Below are positions 1 to 13,200 of a DNA stretch of 64,000 nucleotides, one piece after another. Origin of the DNA: Daphnia pulex. Taxonomy: Eukaryota; Arthropoda; Branchiopoda; Diplostraca; Daphniidae. The notes under the pieces were generated by a model. It did not search any database, had not been told where the DNA came from, and saw nothing but the letters and a program-made list of their open reading frames with translations. Location of the stretch: positions 12,391,001 through 12,455,000 of the forward strand of contig NC_060026.1 in NCBI RefSeq assembly GCF_021134715.1. The letters run 5' to 3'. The translations under genes and the position numbers were made by a program. Every line of letters begins with the position of its first letter. The stretch's first letter is position 1.

Positions 1-1231
1 TTTCCAAAATTACATATAGGGCTATGTGTACCCATATATACGACGCACAGAAAGAGGAGAGTGATCAATGGAAACCGGAGAGCCGCTTTAATTTCTGTGC
101 CTAAATGTAGACGCCGGTCTACCTTTTAATGTGACAGAAATAGCCGCTCGTCCAGGTGTTTTATTTCCCTGATAAAAGAAAAGAAACTTGTGGGAGGTAT
201 TATGTAGCCTGTATATATCAAAAATCGTCTAGACTTGACAAAAAGACGTACATGTGTGTCTTTGAGAAGAAACGAGTCGGTTGAGAAAAGGAAAAAAGTA
301 AAACGAGTGGGAAAACGACTCGATTCGGCATCACGATGTCTCCTAGGCAGCACGCCATCATCAAGACAACGGCCGCCATCGCATCACGAGATACGATTTG
401 AGTCGGCTTTTTTTCCATACAATAATAGCTGCTATGCGAACTGCTAAGAATAGGGTGATGTGCTACACGTCATGACGCACCAACTTGTTGACGTCAGAAA
501 ACTGCCACCGGTACCCAAAGGTGTAACACGCGCGCTCTCAGGTACCGCAGGGTTATCTGGTCAACTGTGTAAAAGGGATGGAGTCTTATATAATCAAGTA
601 ACGTATCTTTTTTGGGAATGTTACCTCCCCTCACCGCTTCTTTATAAGCGCTTATTCCTCGGTCGCCTAGAGCCCTAGTCTGTCGTCATTTAATTATCTG
701 GCCAATAATGGTCCCTCCGGACAAGGGTTTCCTGTATACATAAAAACCTGGCCGACCCATATTTAGCCGGAAGACGTCCACCACAGCAGATATTCCGATA
801 CAGCATCAATATCTTGTATAACATATATCAGATTACTAGCGTTTACCGATTGAAGTTTGTACCTTTCAACTGCAATTACGTGTGACTTTGCACAAATTCA
901 GTTTTGAATTCAATAAAGTTAGACCCACCATTGTGTCAGGACTTGCTACTACTATTTTCCTGCTTTAGTGAACTTCATTCTCTATGAACTCCGATCCTGA
1001 ATTTCCGATTAGACAAATAATCCAGCGATTTGAGTCGCTCAGCGTCAAGTTTTGGCAATGTTGTTATTTTTCTAGCAGACGAAGTTTGTGTGTTTTGGAG
1101 TCGGTAGAAAAACCAAGTAAGGCGAATAAAGTTTTTCTCTTAACGATTCAAGAAAAAGTTACGCTAGTTATTTATTTACATGGACTTTAATAATTCATAA
1201 GACTTTTTGACGGATCAACAAATTTTCCACA
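1..1231. other. Intergenic sequence upstream of OPA3
   Basis: No coding exon could be supported here on either strand. The open frames are short, not bounded by good splice sites, and resemble nothing I recognise. A perfect CRE octamer TGACGTCA lies at 489-496. The stretch probably holds the OPA3 promoter and the far end of a gene outside the window, but no TATA box at a sensible distance from the OPA3 start was found. Confidence 0.5.
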
Positions 1232-2083
1232 ATGTCGGCACTGCCTGTGGCTAAATTAGCTGCCCTTGTTGTCAAACAGTTGGCCAAGCCACTTGCCAAC
1301 CTGGCCAAGGAGAAAGCAAAACAATCTTATTTTTTCAGGACATACATCTGTATGCCTCCAGCACAATGTAACTATAATTTTCTTATTTCAATTTTCAAAT
1401 ACAAACTTTTTCTTTACAGCAAAAGATGTTTAGTGTTTTGTTTTATGGACTGGTTCCTTCTCGATCAAGAATGTTTGAGTGTTATCACTCACTCCATTGT
1501 TGCAATTAATATGGCTCTTATCTGATTTTTGTATTTTTTATCATCAGTTTATCACAGATGTGAAATGAAAATTAAGATGTGGGCCATGAACCTGGGAAAG
1601 GCTGTCGAAATCCCAAAGCTGAATGAAGCGATGGCCATTGAGTTGGGTGGCACCCTATTGGGTGAAGGAATTATCTTTATCACCGGAGCTGTTCTCGTCA
1701 CTGCCGAAGTGGTTCGGCGAAACAAAAAAGACGCCGCTATTGAACAAGCTCGTCGTGATGAATTGGAGTCTATATTGGACCGTTTACGAGACATGGAAAT
1801 TGAAGCCAGTCGCCAAGACGCACAACTAAGGGAGATCAACAGGCTCTGTTTGGCCCTGCAAGACAAATTCGTGTCTCCACCACCATCTCAAGAATCTACA
1901 GTCATCGTTACAAAGGTAGAGGCTCAATACGATGACAATAAAGCCTCATCATCTACCATTTCCAGCAATAATTCAGCTGTTCCTGTTACCCTAGACTCAG
2001 CATGTGGAACAACTGGAGAAGCGTTCGCCGGACACCGCCGGGGGATCGTGCACCAAGCCATAGCTCTGATTGTTAAAAGTTAA
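1232..2083 (+). CDS. OPA3: OPA3-like mitochondrial protein
   Basis: OPA3 is a small conserved mitochondrial membrane protein; loss in humans causes optic atrophy and 3-methylglutaconic aciduria. Two coding exons are seen, 1232-1367 and 1548-2083, with a 180 bp GT-AG intron, giving 223 residues. The N-terminus (MSALPVAKLAALVVKQLAKP) and the motif RTYICMPPAQ followed across the splice by FYHRCEMKIKMW match the OPA3 family closely. A hydrophobic segment near residues 80-100 (LLGEGIIFITGAVLVTAEVV) is the usual membrane stretch, followed by a predicted coiled coil (residues about 100-140). The start is the first ATG and gives the expected N-terminus. Human OPA3 is 179 residues; the extra ~45 residues at the C-terminus are Ser/Thr-rich and not conserved as far as I know. 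Confidence 0.93.
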
Positions 2084-3970
2084 TTCGTGAAACAGATCCC
2101 AGTTTCTGTTTTTGAAATCATTTGTATCCCTTGGAAATTATCAAGAAGAAACCAAGATGTAACATAGTGCGAAATGAGAGGAATACAGAATAATTTAAAA
2201 GTTTGATTTGGCTATTTATTGGGCGAAATTTTGCTACCCCGCACTTCACAGAAGCGCCAAAAAACATTCGGTTGCTGTTCAATTGGGAATTTAAAAATAT
2301 ACTCATATAACTTTATTCAGTAAACTTTAAAAATATATTTTGTGATTAAAGTTTGTCAAAAGGATTGAGACGAAAGAGATTAAACCCACCTGATCAAAAA
2401 ATGAGAATATTTTGGTATATTTATAAATCAGTAAGACTTTGAAATTTAATTTTAGTGGTGACGCTGCCGGGGTAATGTACAAAAATAATTCCCGTTCCAA
2501 GAACGTGTTGGCAGATGTAACTAAATTTAGGAACATGCAACCCTTGTTATAGTGCCTAACGTCAGAAAAAGACACGAGATTTGTCAAGCAAACGACGTAA
2601 CTCTGGAAACCTTTTGTGGTAACTAAAAATAACGAGGTTTTCACGTTTAACATTTTGCCTAAAACGCGTCATCAGAATACCTTAGAAATCTCAAAAAGGT
2701 AGACGCCATTGTTTCATCCATGACGTCAATCAATTTCACGAGTCTTGGAATAAACCTAATTATTTGCATAATATTTGCATATTTCAATTTTTTTGAATTT
2801 CTCTTTTGTTTCCCCTCCCCCAACTACCGGTGGCGCTTTTCTCCCCCTTCCCCCCTAATTTCTCAACCCCTTTCCTCCATTTTGTTTTACACGAGGTCAG
2901 CAGAATTCAGTCTGACCATTTTCTCGCTCTGGCATGGTCGCAGTTTTTGTTCTCGTCAATTTAACTTTTGAAATGGCGATACCTCGTGATTGTGTTGATT
3001 GTTCTCGGTCACGTGGCTTTTTTCACAACACATCCGCCATTTTTGGATTGAAGACAACAGAAGTTCCTTGGCCTGGCTGTTTCCATCGCATTCGATTTGC
3101 ACCGTTAAAACGTAAGCAAAAAACATTTCAATTGAAAAATGTCAAAATTGTGTGTGTGTGTGTGTGAAATCTGGACGTTTTGCGATTGAGCGTTGCGTCA
3201 ACAGCTCATTTAAAAGTCATCCAACGGACGTCACGCGGGTGTTTCCCCACCATTTTGACGTGTGGAGATACAAATCCTCTCTCTCTCTCTAGTGTTGGCC
3301 ATGTGCAAAAAGGAATGAATGATGAATGGGGATTCTAAAATTACTTATTCCGCCTCGTTCTCTCCCTTTGACTCTATATCCTCACTCCAGCCCGTCCTCG
3401 AACCTCTTTATCTTCTCTCTTATTCATCCACACACACACACTCCCGCACGCACCACTCCGGTACGTAGTACTTCTTGGCACCGGGATATATAACCAGCAA
3501 TCCAACCCGTTCCATTTCAACCTCTTCTATAGCTTTATAACGGTTGTTATTTCCTTTCTCAATCTATAGATCTAGCACGTACTGTCCATTTATGGAAAAC
3601 TGTTTAACCCTCCCTGATTTGAATAGCTGTCGATGAATATTGGTGAATAATGCGGATGTTGTGGGACAACCCACGTCTTAGTAGACCCGTTTTGAGGGGA
3701 GCATTCCGCACTTCCGCATCTCCCCCAACAAAATGGAGCGAATGATAACAGTTGGTTGAACTTTTGTGCCATGTCAAATGACGTCAATTTTGTTTCATCT
3801 TTCCCTCATCTGCACGACTTTTTTTTTCTTCGGGATTTTTCCAACGTCTTTTTGAGGGGCGAGGAAGCTTCAAGTGGGCGGGGCTTCGACGATCCGGCCG
3901 TCGCGCTATATACACCCAACCTTCTCTTCCGCTCCTGTTTTCTCCTCCCCTCCTTGCCAGTCCGCCTTTC
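2084..3970. other. Intergenic region between OPA3 and the radish-like gene
   Basis: No gene was found. The stretch contains AT-rich sequence, a short (GT)n tract near 3151-3166, a CT tract near 3280, and two perfect CRE octamers TGACGTCA at 2721-2728 and 3779-3786. Its right end is the likely promoter of the next gene. The 3' untranslated region of OPA3 probably occupies the first part; no clean AATAAA was located close to the OPA3 stop. Confidence 0.5.
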
Positions 3971-3978
3971 CCGGTTGA

Positions 3979-4030
3979 TATAAAGGAGAGAGAATGCAAC
4001 CGGTGCCCGCACACACTGCTCCCGTCAGTC
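3979..4030 (+). promoter_or_regulatory. Candidate core promoter of the radish-like gene
   Basis: TATAAAG at 3979-3985 is followed by an arthropod-type initiator TCAGTC at 4025-4030, then a GC-richer leader up to the first ATGs. The 48 bp from TATA to initiator A is longer than the usual ~30 bp, so either the TATA box or the initiator may be chance; an initiation nearer 4009 is equally possible. Confidence 0.4.
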
Positions 4031-4196
4031 GTCGGTCGCTCAACAGCGATTTCTCTACTCCGCTCTTCCGTCTGCTCGAATTTTTTGTTGTTTCTTTTTG
4101 GCCTGTAATTTCGTGAACAAGTTGTGCCGATAGTAACAGAAAAAGTAAAAAAACAAATTCTATTTCATCCGCCAGTTGGAGAAAAGGAGCCACTCA

Positions 4197-4274
4197 ATGG
4201 ATCATCCGTCGTCGCAGCAGTTGATCCGCATTTTGGATGATCCGCCTTCGGCACCAGCGGCTCGTTGCGATTGA
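4197..4274 (+). CDS. Upstream ORF overlapping the start of the radish-like ORF
   Basis: The first ATG after the candidate promoter opens a 25-codon frame ending in TGA at 4272-4274. It starts in a good context (CAATGG). The proposed main ORF starts at 4237 in another frame, so the uORF overlaps it rather than ending before it. Overlapping uORFs usually lower translation of the main frame and can make it depend on leaky scanning. If the main protein in fact starts at 7855, this would be an ordinary uORF in a 5' leader exon. Confidence 0.4.
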   Translation: MDHPSSQQLIRILDDPPSAPAARCD

Positions 4275-7200
4275 CGGCTCTCAGCGGGACGTAAAGAGGA
4301 AACGATTTATTCACGCCTCAAGTTTCACGCGGTGAGTAAATTTAGTAACCCATTTTGTGTGTGTGTGTTTCTACAGCCGGACAAATAAATCGTTTTGTCC
4401 GGTTTCAACTTGTTCCTCCCCTCCCTACCCCAAAAGGATATATAATGCAGGATCAATAGAAGACAATTTTGTTACGCATGAACGAATGGGACCAATCCGG
4501 AGCTCAAAAATCTTATCAATCTACTAGATAATTCGATATTCCATCTGGTCTGCTGTGTGTGTGTGTGTGATCCATCCATCCGTGTAGATGTAGAGACGTT
4601 GGATGGACCGGTTTAATTAAATCTGCGGGGATTGAGCATCTCGATTCATTTGATGTTATACCATCTAGTCTTACTAGACGTAGTAGTACTAGTGTATCAT
4701 CTATCTGCTGGCTCCTAGTAGTCGTGCGGGTGCCGGAACACTTCAAAGCATCGGGAGATTCGAGGTGCTGAACGAATTAGAAACTTGTAGCAAAAGAGAG
4801 ATTGAGAGCGAGGGAAACCGGGAGAGAGCTGAAACTCAAATACACACACAAGGTCCAACTAGGAGCTAGGAGCCAGGCATCCGAAAATCAATTCCGTCCA
4901 GAGAGAGAGAAATCCGAAAGGAGCAGCAGGAGCGCATACATCGACGACGGCGTCGTCGTCGTCGTCGTCGTCGGTGGCTACATCCATCCGAGTCCATTTT
5001 GTGTGTCTGCCAGCGTGAAAGGGTCTGAGACGACGCGAAAAGGAGGGGAGGGTCCCGCTCCTGGCTGCAGCCCTTCCTCTTTTTTTTTCTCTTTCCTACT
5101 TCAGGATCGATATTATTCGCTGCAGAGACTATACACTAGTTGCGAGGAAGAAAAGGAGAGTTGTACACTAGAACTGATGCTTGGTGTGTACGATGCAGCG
5201 TGAAGGAGGGCCAGTATGTAAGGAGCAGCAGGTTGGTGTGTGTGTGTGTGTGTGTGTACGGAAGGAAATAAAAACGGCGGAGGAGGTGGACTCCCACCTG
5301 TTGCTCGCAGCTTTTTTATTTCCTTTTCTGATTCTGTTTGCACAGAGAGAGTTTTCTTTTCAATCCTTGGTCCAAGAGAGAGATCCTACGGACGGCTGAA
5401 TGAGCTCCTAAACCCCTCCTCCTCCTCCTGGCAGAGTTTGTATAGAGAGAGAGAGTTCCTTGCTGCTACAGTGCTCCTGTTGTTCCTATTCTTCTCTCCC
5501 CTATAGATCCTTGTGTTCTTCAACTTCCGCTTTTCCTTTTCCCCCCTCCTGTTTTTGCCTACTTGCCTTGCGAGTCTTTCTGCTGACGTCAGCTTTATAC
5601 CTTTGCGTTGCCATGGCAACTTCAACCTAACCTCTCTCTGATCGATTCTTCCTTCCCCTCCTCATCTCATCCGCTCCTACTTTTTTTTCCCCTCCTCCTC
5701 CTCCTGTGTACCTTCTTCTTTTTTATTTTTTTATTTTTCACGATTTTGTTTTCATCTTAGTTCGCCTCTCTTCCTTATTCATGTATAAACGGGTGGGGAA
5801 AAAAATGGGACCACCTCCCCATCAGTCGCCCGCCCCTCAGGTCTCTCCATTAGGAGCCAGGCATCAGGAGAAGCTCAGGAGTGAATCCTATGGCCACACA
5901 CCGCACACAGCATATATACACAGAGGAGCCAATCAAAACAATTTTTTCTACCCTTTTTGTCCCCCCTCCATGCTCCTAAAAGTCTAAGACGACACATACA
6001 TAAGAGCATATAGGAGCAGTAGGACCTTCTGTTTTCTGTTTGCCATGAAAACACACAGAGAGAGGGCCGGAGGAGAAGGCCAGAAGGCGAAAGTCTTTGT
6101 CTTTTGTAAAAAGAAGAAGAAGAAGGTTCAGTGGGTCTTTCCTATATAGTGGTTGGCTGCGTGTAGCAGCTGCTAAACGCTAAATTGAAAGTCAATATGA
6201 TTAGCGCCGGGCCTCCGGTCGCCTCCGCTCTTCACCGAAAGATTTTTGTTGAAAACGAAAGAAAAAAAGGGGGGCGCATCCGGAATCAATCCATCCATCC
6301 ACACAAGTTTTTATTAGTTTGTTTCAAGTCGCTCGTGTTTCTATGGATTTCGTTTTTTGTTTTTTTTTTGTTTCTTTATTTCCTTGATCGATGATGATCG
6401 TTTGTCTGTTTGGTCGGACAGCAGCCGAAAGTTGAATGGAGTGTCGCCCTCCCGTTTTTTCGGACGGCGCCTGCGCTCCACTGTGTGCACACGAGTGTCG
6501 TGAGGAAACGAAAAGACAGAGCAAAGGTGCTACAACAGAGAACTATAGATGCACCTGTTGAAGGGCTTTCGCTCTCTCTCTTCTCTTCTTCTCCTGTCCT
6601 TTTTTATTTGAAAATAAAAAAAAACCTATTTACTAATAAACGCGGGACAGAACGGACAAATGAGAGAGGCCAGCAGACAAATTGAGGATAAAAGAATAGG
6701 CTAGTGATGTCATGTGCCTGCTGGTTCTTTTCTCTCTCTCTGGTGGGTGGGGGGGAAATGATCGATGGGGACGACCCAATCTCGTAATGAGACCATCACA
6801 TTAGACAATTCGATCGTTACATTAACGTCGAATCATCGTGTAGACCCCGCCCCGGTTTCTCTCTCTCCCCCAACCCGATTTGTTATTTTGTCAAACTTAT
6901 TGTTTCGATGGATATCTCTCCTGGCATATAAATGACGTTATTAGAGAGGATTCATTTAATAGATGGAACGTACCGTATAGATACTAGATAGATAGATGCG
7001 AAGATGTACCGGGAAGAGCAAGTTTCGGTGTGTGCGGTATTGATTTGGTGGCGCAACACCTGTAGCTCCCCTCGCTGCAGAGAGAGAAAGGACACAAGAA
7101 AGCGAAAACGGGGAAATAGGAAGAGAGAGAGAGAGAATGAATGAAAACTAGGACGAGACAAAAACCGATAGAAAACGGATGGCTGGACGAAAAGGAGCTA

Positions 7201-10200
7201 GAGAAAACGGGACCTGCGCCAAGCGAGTCCCGCTCAAGCGCAGTTGCTGCACAAACCCTCCCAAGTCCCAAATAACCACCACTGAAAAAACGAACGAATT
7301 TTTCTTGTTATTTTTATTTCGTGATTGTCGTTGATATTTATCATTTTCTTTGTCCGTTTTTTAGGTCCCGGTTGGATAAAACCAAATTTGGGAGGCCTTG
7401 GAATATCTACAGGTTTCATCGGGACATTTTGGTGTACAGCGTGAGTAGTAGTAGTCTCTTGACCTATTTCGTATAGCCATTTGAATGTGCATCCGTCTAA
7501 TATGTGTGTGTTTCCTTCTCCTTGTATGTGTGCGTGTGTAGAGACTCCGGAAAAAATCAATTTCATCCGCCGGATTGGTCTGCGCACCGCAGAGACCAGT
7601 TGCTTTTTCCTTGTTTTCCCCATTCAACAGGAGCTGCACACCATCGTTCATCCAGTGTGTGTGTGTGTGTGTGTTTCACCCGAAATTTTCTTTTTGCGGG
7701 GCTGCTGCTCCCCGGGAAATTTGTTTTCATCCGGATGCCTCCGCATATGAGAAATCTTGCTGAAAAATTGTGTTCGTGAGAATCGATCCAGTTGTGTTGT
7801 GTGTGAGCGTGTTTTTTTGATCGGCCTCACGCAGTTTCCTCCCTCCGGCCAATCATGTCTTCGCAGGTGGTCTGCTTTGTCTGCAATCTGCCCATCTTGA
7901 CCCACCAGGTAAATAATGAACAATCCAGCTCCCCCTTTGGGCATTGAACTCGATGAACTTCCGGCCCAGAAAAAAAAGAAAAAAAAATTGATTTTTCCAT
8001 TCCCAGGGTGAGTGGTGGTCGTCGTAGTAGTATTGACAATGTCGTTTCTTCTTTCGCACAGGTGGGACTTGTTTGGCAAGGCGGCAACGGTATCGATGAG
8101 CTATTGCGTGACTTCGAAGGACCCAATGCCCTGACGGCCTTACGTACCAGGCTCGGCCGTCGCGATTCCGCCACTCAATTCAGAGCCGTCAGTCCGCCCA
8201 GGTAATAAAAAAAAAATCCGCCAATAAATCTTTTTTAGGCCTTGCAACCATTTCAATTCGAGCCGGGAATTCAAATAGATGTGACGTCAAGTTCAACTTG
8301 AAGGAATCGCAGATTGTTTAGTCGTGTCAAACAGCAAGAAAAAAGTTTTCCTTTTTGTCCGTCTTGTTGTTGTAGTTGCGGGGGTGTATAGCCCAGCTCG
8401 GATATAAGGTGTGTAGGAGGAAGATTTTTTTCCGCTTTTGTGCTGTGTGTGTGTGTGTGTTTACACAATGCATCAGCAGGGTTGTTGTACGTCGAATTCA
8501 GTTGATTAGTCACGTAGGCTGTGTATGTGTGTGTGTATCACAGTATACATTGCGTGTCTTCTGTATAGTCGGGATAAATAAGAGTCGCCAGCTGGCCACA
8601 CACACACACAGGAGAGCACCCAACGGTCCCGTGTTCTGATCCAATTCTCCGCCCAAGTTTTCAAACTAAATTCGTTAGACTATTTTCGTGGACAAACAGA
8701 GTTAGTTCTATACTTAATTAACCTTTTTTTTTTTGAGCTTCAACTCCCTTTGAGAGTTGCAATTATCTTTCCGTGGGGGAGGCCTGTAACCTTTTGCGAT
8801 GGAAACGCCATTCATTATGACGTCAGAGATTTGTGTTGTAGAGTATTTTGCATAGAGTGTGTGTATTTGTTTAGATGGGACTGCTGGCAGGTTGAATGAA
8901 TTTTCCCAGGTCTTCTTGAATGGAAGCTGCTGCTGCTGTACACAAGTGGGTAAGAGGTGCAGGGGGGGAGAGGAAACGAGGAAGCCAATAAATATTACGT
9001 CCCCGGGGGCAATTTCCGAAAAAGCCGATAGGTTATGTAATTTATGTTCGCAGTGTATAAACCCCCCCAACTGATGAATGGGATCAATCACATTTGCTGA
9101 CGTCACCGTAATTTTGTTTTTCTCAATGTTCGAATAGGAAAAAACGTATGTGTCGCCTCCAATGTTTAGACGGTGGTGAGGAAATGTCGTGAAAGTCATC
9201 CAATTATTGAAAATTAAATAAGGAAAACTTTTTTTTTTTTCAACCAAAAAAAGAATGGAAAGAAAAAATCCTGTTCATTCGCTTGCCCGGTTCGAATCCT
9301 CAGAGATGCTTCGCTCCTCATTAACTCTCTCTCAAACGCGTTTCATTCAATCAGCGAAAATGTTCACAGGGAGAAGAAAAAAAAATTGAAATTTCTGGCC
9401 GTGTGGAGTCGACCGAGTTTTCTAGGTCGGAAATCCGTCGGTGTAATTAAATCTCCCCCAGGCTGCCCATCATTCCTCTCCCACCCCTAGTCAAATTGAT
9501 TTGAATTTGAATTTTTGGTATTAGGACGGTACGCGAAACTTCCCCGCCCGGATCGGCCGGTGGCGGACGGGATGGCGGACGGAGACGGTCATCGCTGGCC
9601 CAGATCACGGACTTGCTGTGGGGCAGCAAGGACAAGTCGAACGCGGGTCATCACAACAACACGTCGGTCCCATCAGCATCTCAAGGTGTGTAGTTGTTTC
9701 TTGCTTGTATAGTTTTTCTCCTTGCAGCCGACGGGCCCTGATCGATAACTAAGAATCCCGGTGGTTTTAAGGCCAACCAGCCCCAGAGAACTTGAGGAGG
9801 AGGAGGGGGGTGAGAGCTATGGCAAAGACCACACTCGAGTTTTCACTGCGCCTTTTGTATCTTTATCAAGAGAGTGCCAGCAACCCCCCGGGCCACCTTC
9901 CTCCTCCGTCTCCTCCGCCGAAAAGACTCGCTCAATAATCCTCAACTCGGTGCAGGAGCGCATGCACACGCCAGCTCCTCACCCCCCCATTCGTTTGCCC
10001 CATCTACACCGAATGGGCGGGAAAAAAATAAAGGGAAATTTTTAATTTATTTCATTTTTACTTTTTTTTACAGGTGGGATCGGCTCGGGAAACAATTCAA
10101 GATCGCGGGCCGCTACGGGCCGGCGTGAATCTCTTGTCGATATGGCCTTTGGCAATTTGCCGTGGATCCGGCGTCAATCGTCGACGACTAGCGGCCCATC

Positions 10201-13200
10201 GTCCAGCTCGGCCGCCGCCCATTCGACCAGCATCGACGGCGACAAATTGCGTAAAAGGAGGGAATCCATGACGGCAGCCTTCCCAAAACGATCGGTACTT
10301 TTTTTCTTTTTCTTTTTCTTTTTTTGAAAAAGAAAAAAATCAAATCAAAATGTCAACAACTGGGATATGAACTTGCCTTCCGGACTGATTGAAAAAGAGT
10401 CTCCCCTGAAAATAATGAGGAGATTCAAATCCATTGGTATTGATTGGCAGATTGAACGAACGAACGACGACGACTAACTGGTCGATAACATCAGCCTTTC
10501 TCCACCTACACAAGTCCCGGGACTGGTCGTTATTAGGACATCAAAAGAGTTTTTTCTTTTCTCTCCCATCTTCTTTTTTGGCACACACATTTCATCATTT
10601 CCGTCATCATCGGGAAAGAAAAATGTTTTATAGCTCCACCTCCTCATCTTCTTACCGTTTTTTTCCTATCAGCCTCATCCGTAACATTCGCCACCTTTTT
10701 CTTTTTACTGGGTGTGTGTACCCCTCCGTAATATTCCCTGAAGAGATCTAAAACGGCGCCAAACGCTATACATGTATAATAACGGCTGGATAGATTGGTT
10801 GACGTATCGAACCGTGACACACTCAAAAGTCTAAACTACCTTGGCCCTATATTCCTTCTCACTCGTCTCTGGATGGCTGGATGTGATGGCAGTGAGCGCA
10901 CGAGAGAGAGAGCAGCAGCTCATATACACATTATTCCGGCTTGCCAGGCATTCGATTTCCACAACTCTCACGGAAAAAAGGGCCCAATCATCTTCCCCAT
11001 TTTATTTTTATTTTTATTTTCCTTGAAATGTTTAGAGGCTCTCAGTTTATGTTTTTTAAAAAGTAAGAAAATTTTTAATAATTTTATTAGGGAGGAAGAA
11101 GAGATTCTGGCGTCGGGTCTGGCGGATCCGTATCCGGAAGTTCGGTCGGTTTGGACATTAGCAAGTTCCAGTTTTTAATGTCTAGACGGGATCGTGACAG
11201 TTCCTTACCGGCCGGAACTCCCGGCATCAGCCGGACGGATAGCACGGCGGTAAGAATATTTCCCTCTTTTTATTGTCATTCAAATTTTTGTTCTTTTTAT
11301 ACAGAAAAGGAAGAGAAATCGATCTCGTCCTATTTACACGCATCCTGCGGAAATGGCCGCTCCTGTCGATACACTATATATACATGCATACATATCGATA
11401 TGAATATCTAAAGAATAGGAGGGAGATTTTTTTTTCCCCGGTAGTTTATTTGGTCCATTGCAGAAAAGGAAACGACAGGAGCAGCAGGAGCCATTGAGTA
11501 CATATACATACATCCTGGGCTGGCTGGCAGAGAGAGTTTGACAAAAGAGACAAAGAAGAAAAACTGCTGTACTTTCGCTCTCTCTAAAAGAAAAGAATCC
11601 CCAAAAACAAAAATCGATGAAATCAGAGTGTGTGTCTGTGTGTGTGGGCGGCGGTTGGGAGGATGATGACGCACATACGCGATCCCAACGGTTTTGTATA
11701 GTACACACACACACACATCAAAGTGCAACTTAATCTAAAATAGCGGATCAAAAGTCCTCGTCCGTTTCTATCCATTTTTTTGTTTTATTCGCGTTGTCTT
11801 TTTTTGTTGTATTTTAGACGATGGAAATGGAACACGGATGATGATGCTCATCGATTCCGGTTTATCTCTTTTTCTTCCTTTTGTGTAACATGTTTTTTTT
11901 TTCCTCTTTTTTTCCGGACGGATGTAGGGCATTCAGAGGCAGTCGGTGGATGGGAATCTGCCCACTCAAACGGTGGAACTCAGCCAAGCGTTGCGGGAGC
12001 GCTTGAAAGAGCGTCACGACTCCATTGGTTTCCTATCGCGGCGTCGTTGTTCCGGTATTTCACCGCTGGCCAGGAACAGCGCTGGATCGAGGTCTGGCGG
12101 AGGTGGAAGCATTTCCCAACACTCGTCGGCTGGATCGGTGGCTGGAACTTCGACTGTGGCCACTTCACCCAGCGGCTTGGGACTGGCGCCCGTCAGTCCG
12201 ACGTTCCCGTCGACCACAACGGTTGTGGTGACGTCCTCGGCCAACGTCGGCGGATCGAATTATTACGGAAGCGGAAGGCAAGGCCATGGCTCGCCGTCGT
12301 CACCTCGCCAACTGAGTCCCGTTCAGGGCTCGTTGCCCACTTCTCCGCGTTGCCAGCTGGTCACGACGACGACGGCCAATTGCGGGACGTCGCCGGATCA
12401 CAGCCTCTGCCCCATCTTCAGCGCCACCAGCATTCCGCCGAGTCCCGAAGGAAGAAGCACCAGTCCGTTTGGTAGCGGCACTGGATCGATGCTCAACAGC
12501 GCCGCCAATCCGCAGTCCGGCCCGTCTTCATCCTGTCCGCTTGTCGTGGCTCCTGAGGAGCATTTCGTCAAACCGATCCTCCTGACCAGCGCTCCATCCA
12601 CCGAGAGCACGACGTCCATCAACGCTCCCATCGTCTCCACTCCCGTCGTCGTCGAACTGGCCACGTTGGGAGTCAGCCGACATCGCCGGCGATCCAGGCC
12701 GTCTTCTTCGCCCGAACGGCCTTGTTCCAGCAGTCCTTCCACATCCGGGCGCCTACCCAGACTCCGCAGACAGTCGACCACTTTAGACGAAGGTAAGCTC
12801 CGAATTATTCAAGTGGCGGTCGATAATGGATTCGTGAAAATGGTCCCGGAGTAACCTTTGACCTCCTCCGCCCCCCTCTCTTCCTTCCGGAAGCCATTAG
12901 CGCTTTCAAAAAAGGACAAGAGTGTGTGTGTGTGTGTGTGTAGGCGGTCCCTTACAAAGAAGAGCGTCAAAAGTCAAGTGGGTTTGTCCAGAAGGATTTT
13001 TCAAGTGTTGGGTCCGTCATTCCGTCGAGTGTCTCCCGCCCGCGTCAAAAGCTCTCAAAAGCATATGACCAATTAGGACTAGCGACAACCCTGCACGTTG
13101 TGTCTGTGTATAGTACACAGTGCGGGACCACGAACGTCAACACCTTGACGTAATTTCAGGATCGACCGCCAGCTGGCTCTCATTTCTTCATTGAAAAATC

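Larger units (their letters stand above)
2721..9105. promoter_or_regulatory. Cluster of perfect CRE octamers TGACGTCA
   Basis: Perfect palindromic CREB/ATF sites are seen at 2721-2728, 3779-3786, 5584-5591, 8282-8289, 8818-8825 and 9098-9105, with further copies at 489-496 and 16586-16593. About one copy of any given octamer is expected by chance in 64 kb. They lie in the promoter and 5' introns of a gene whose protein is rich in PKA-type sites, so cAMP-responsive transcription is a reasonable inference, not a demonstrated fact. Confidence 0.5.

Noticed and set aside
9289..9299. GGTTCGAATCC, a match to the tRNA B box
   Set aside because: No A box or cloverleaf stem is present upstream; the preceding sequence is A-rich and cannot form acceptor or anticodon arms.
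11780..12475. 231-codon open frame on the plus strand
   Set aside because: It overlaps the Ser-rich radish-like exon (11928-12792) in another frame; the exon's own frame has matching splice phases and RRxS motifs.
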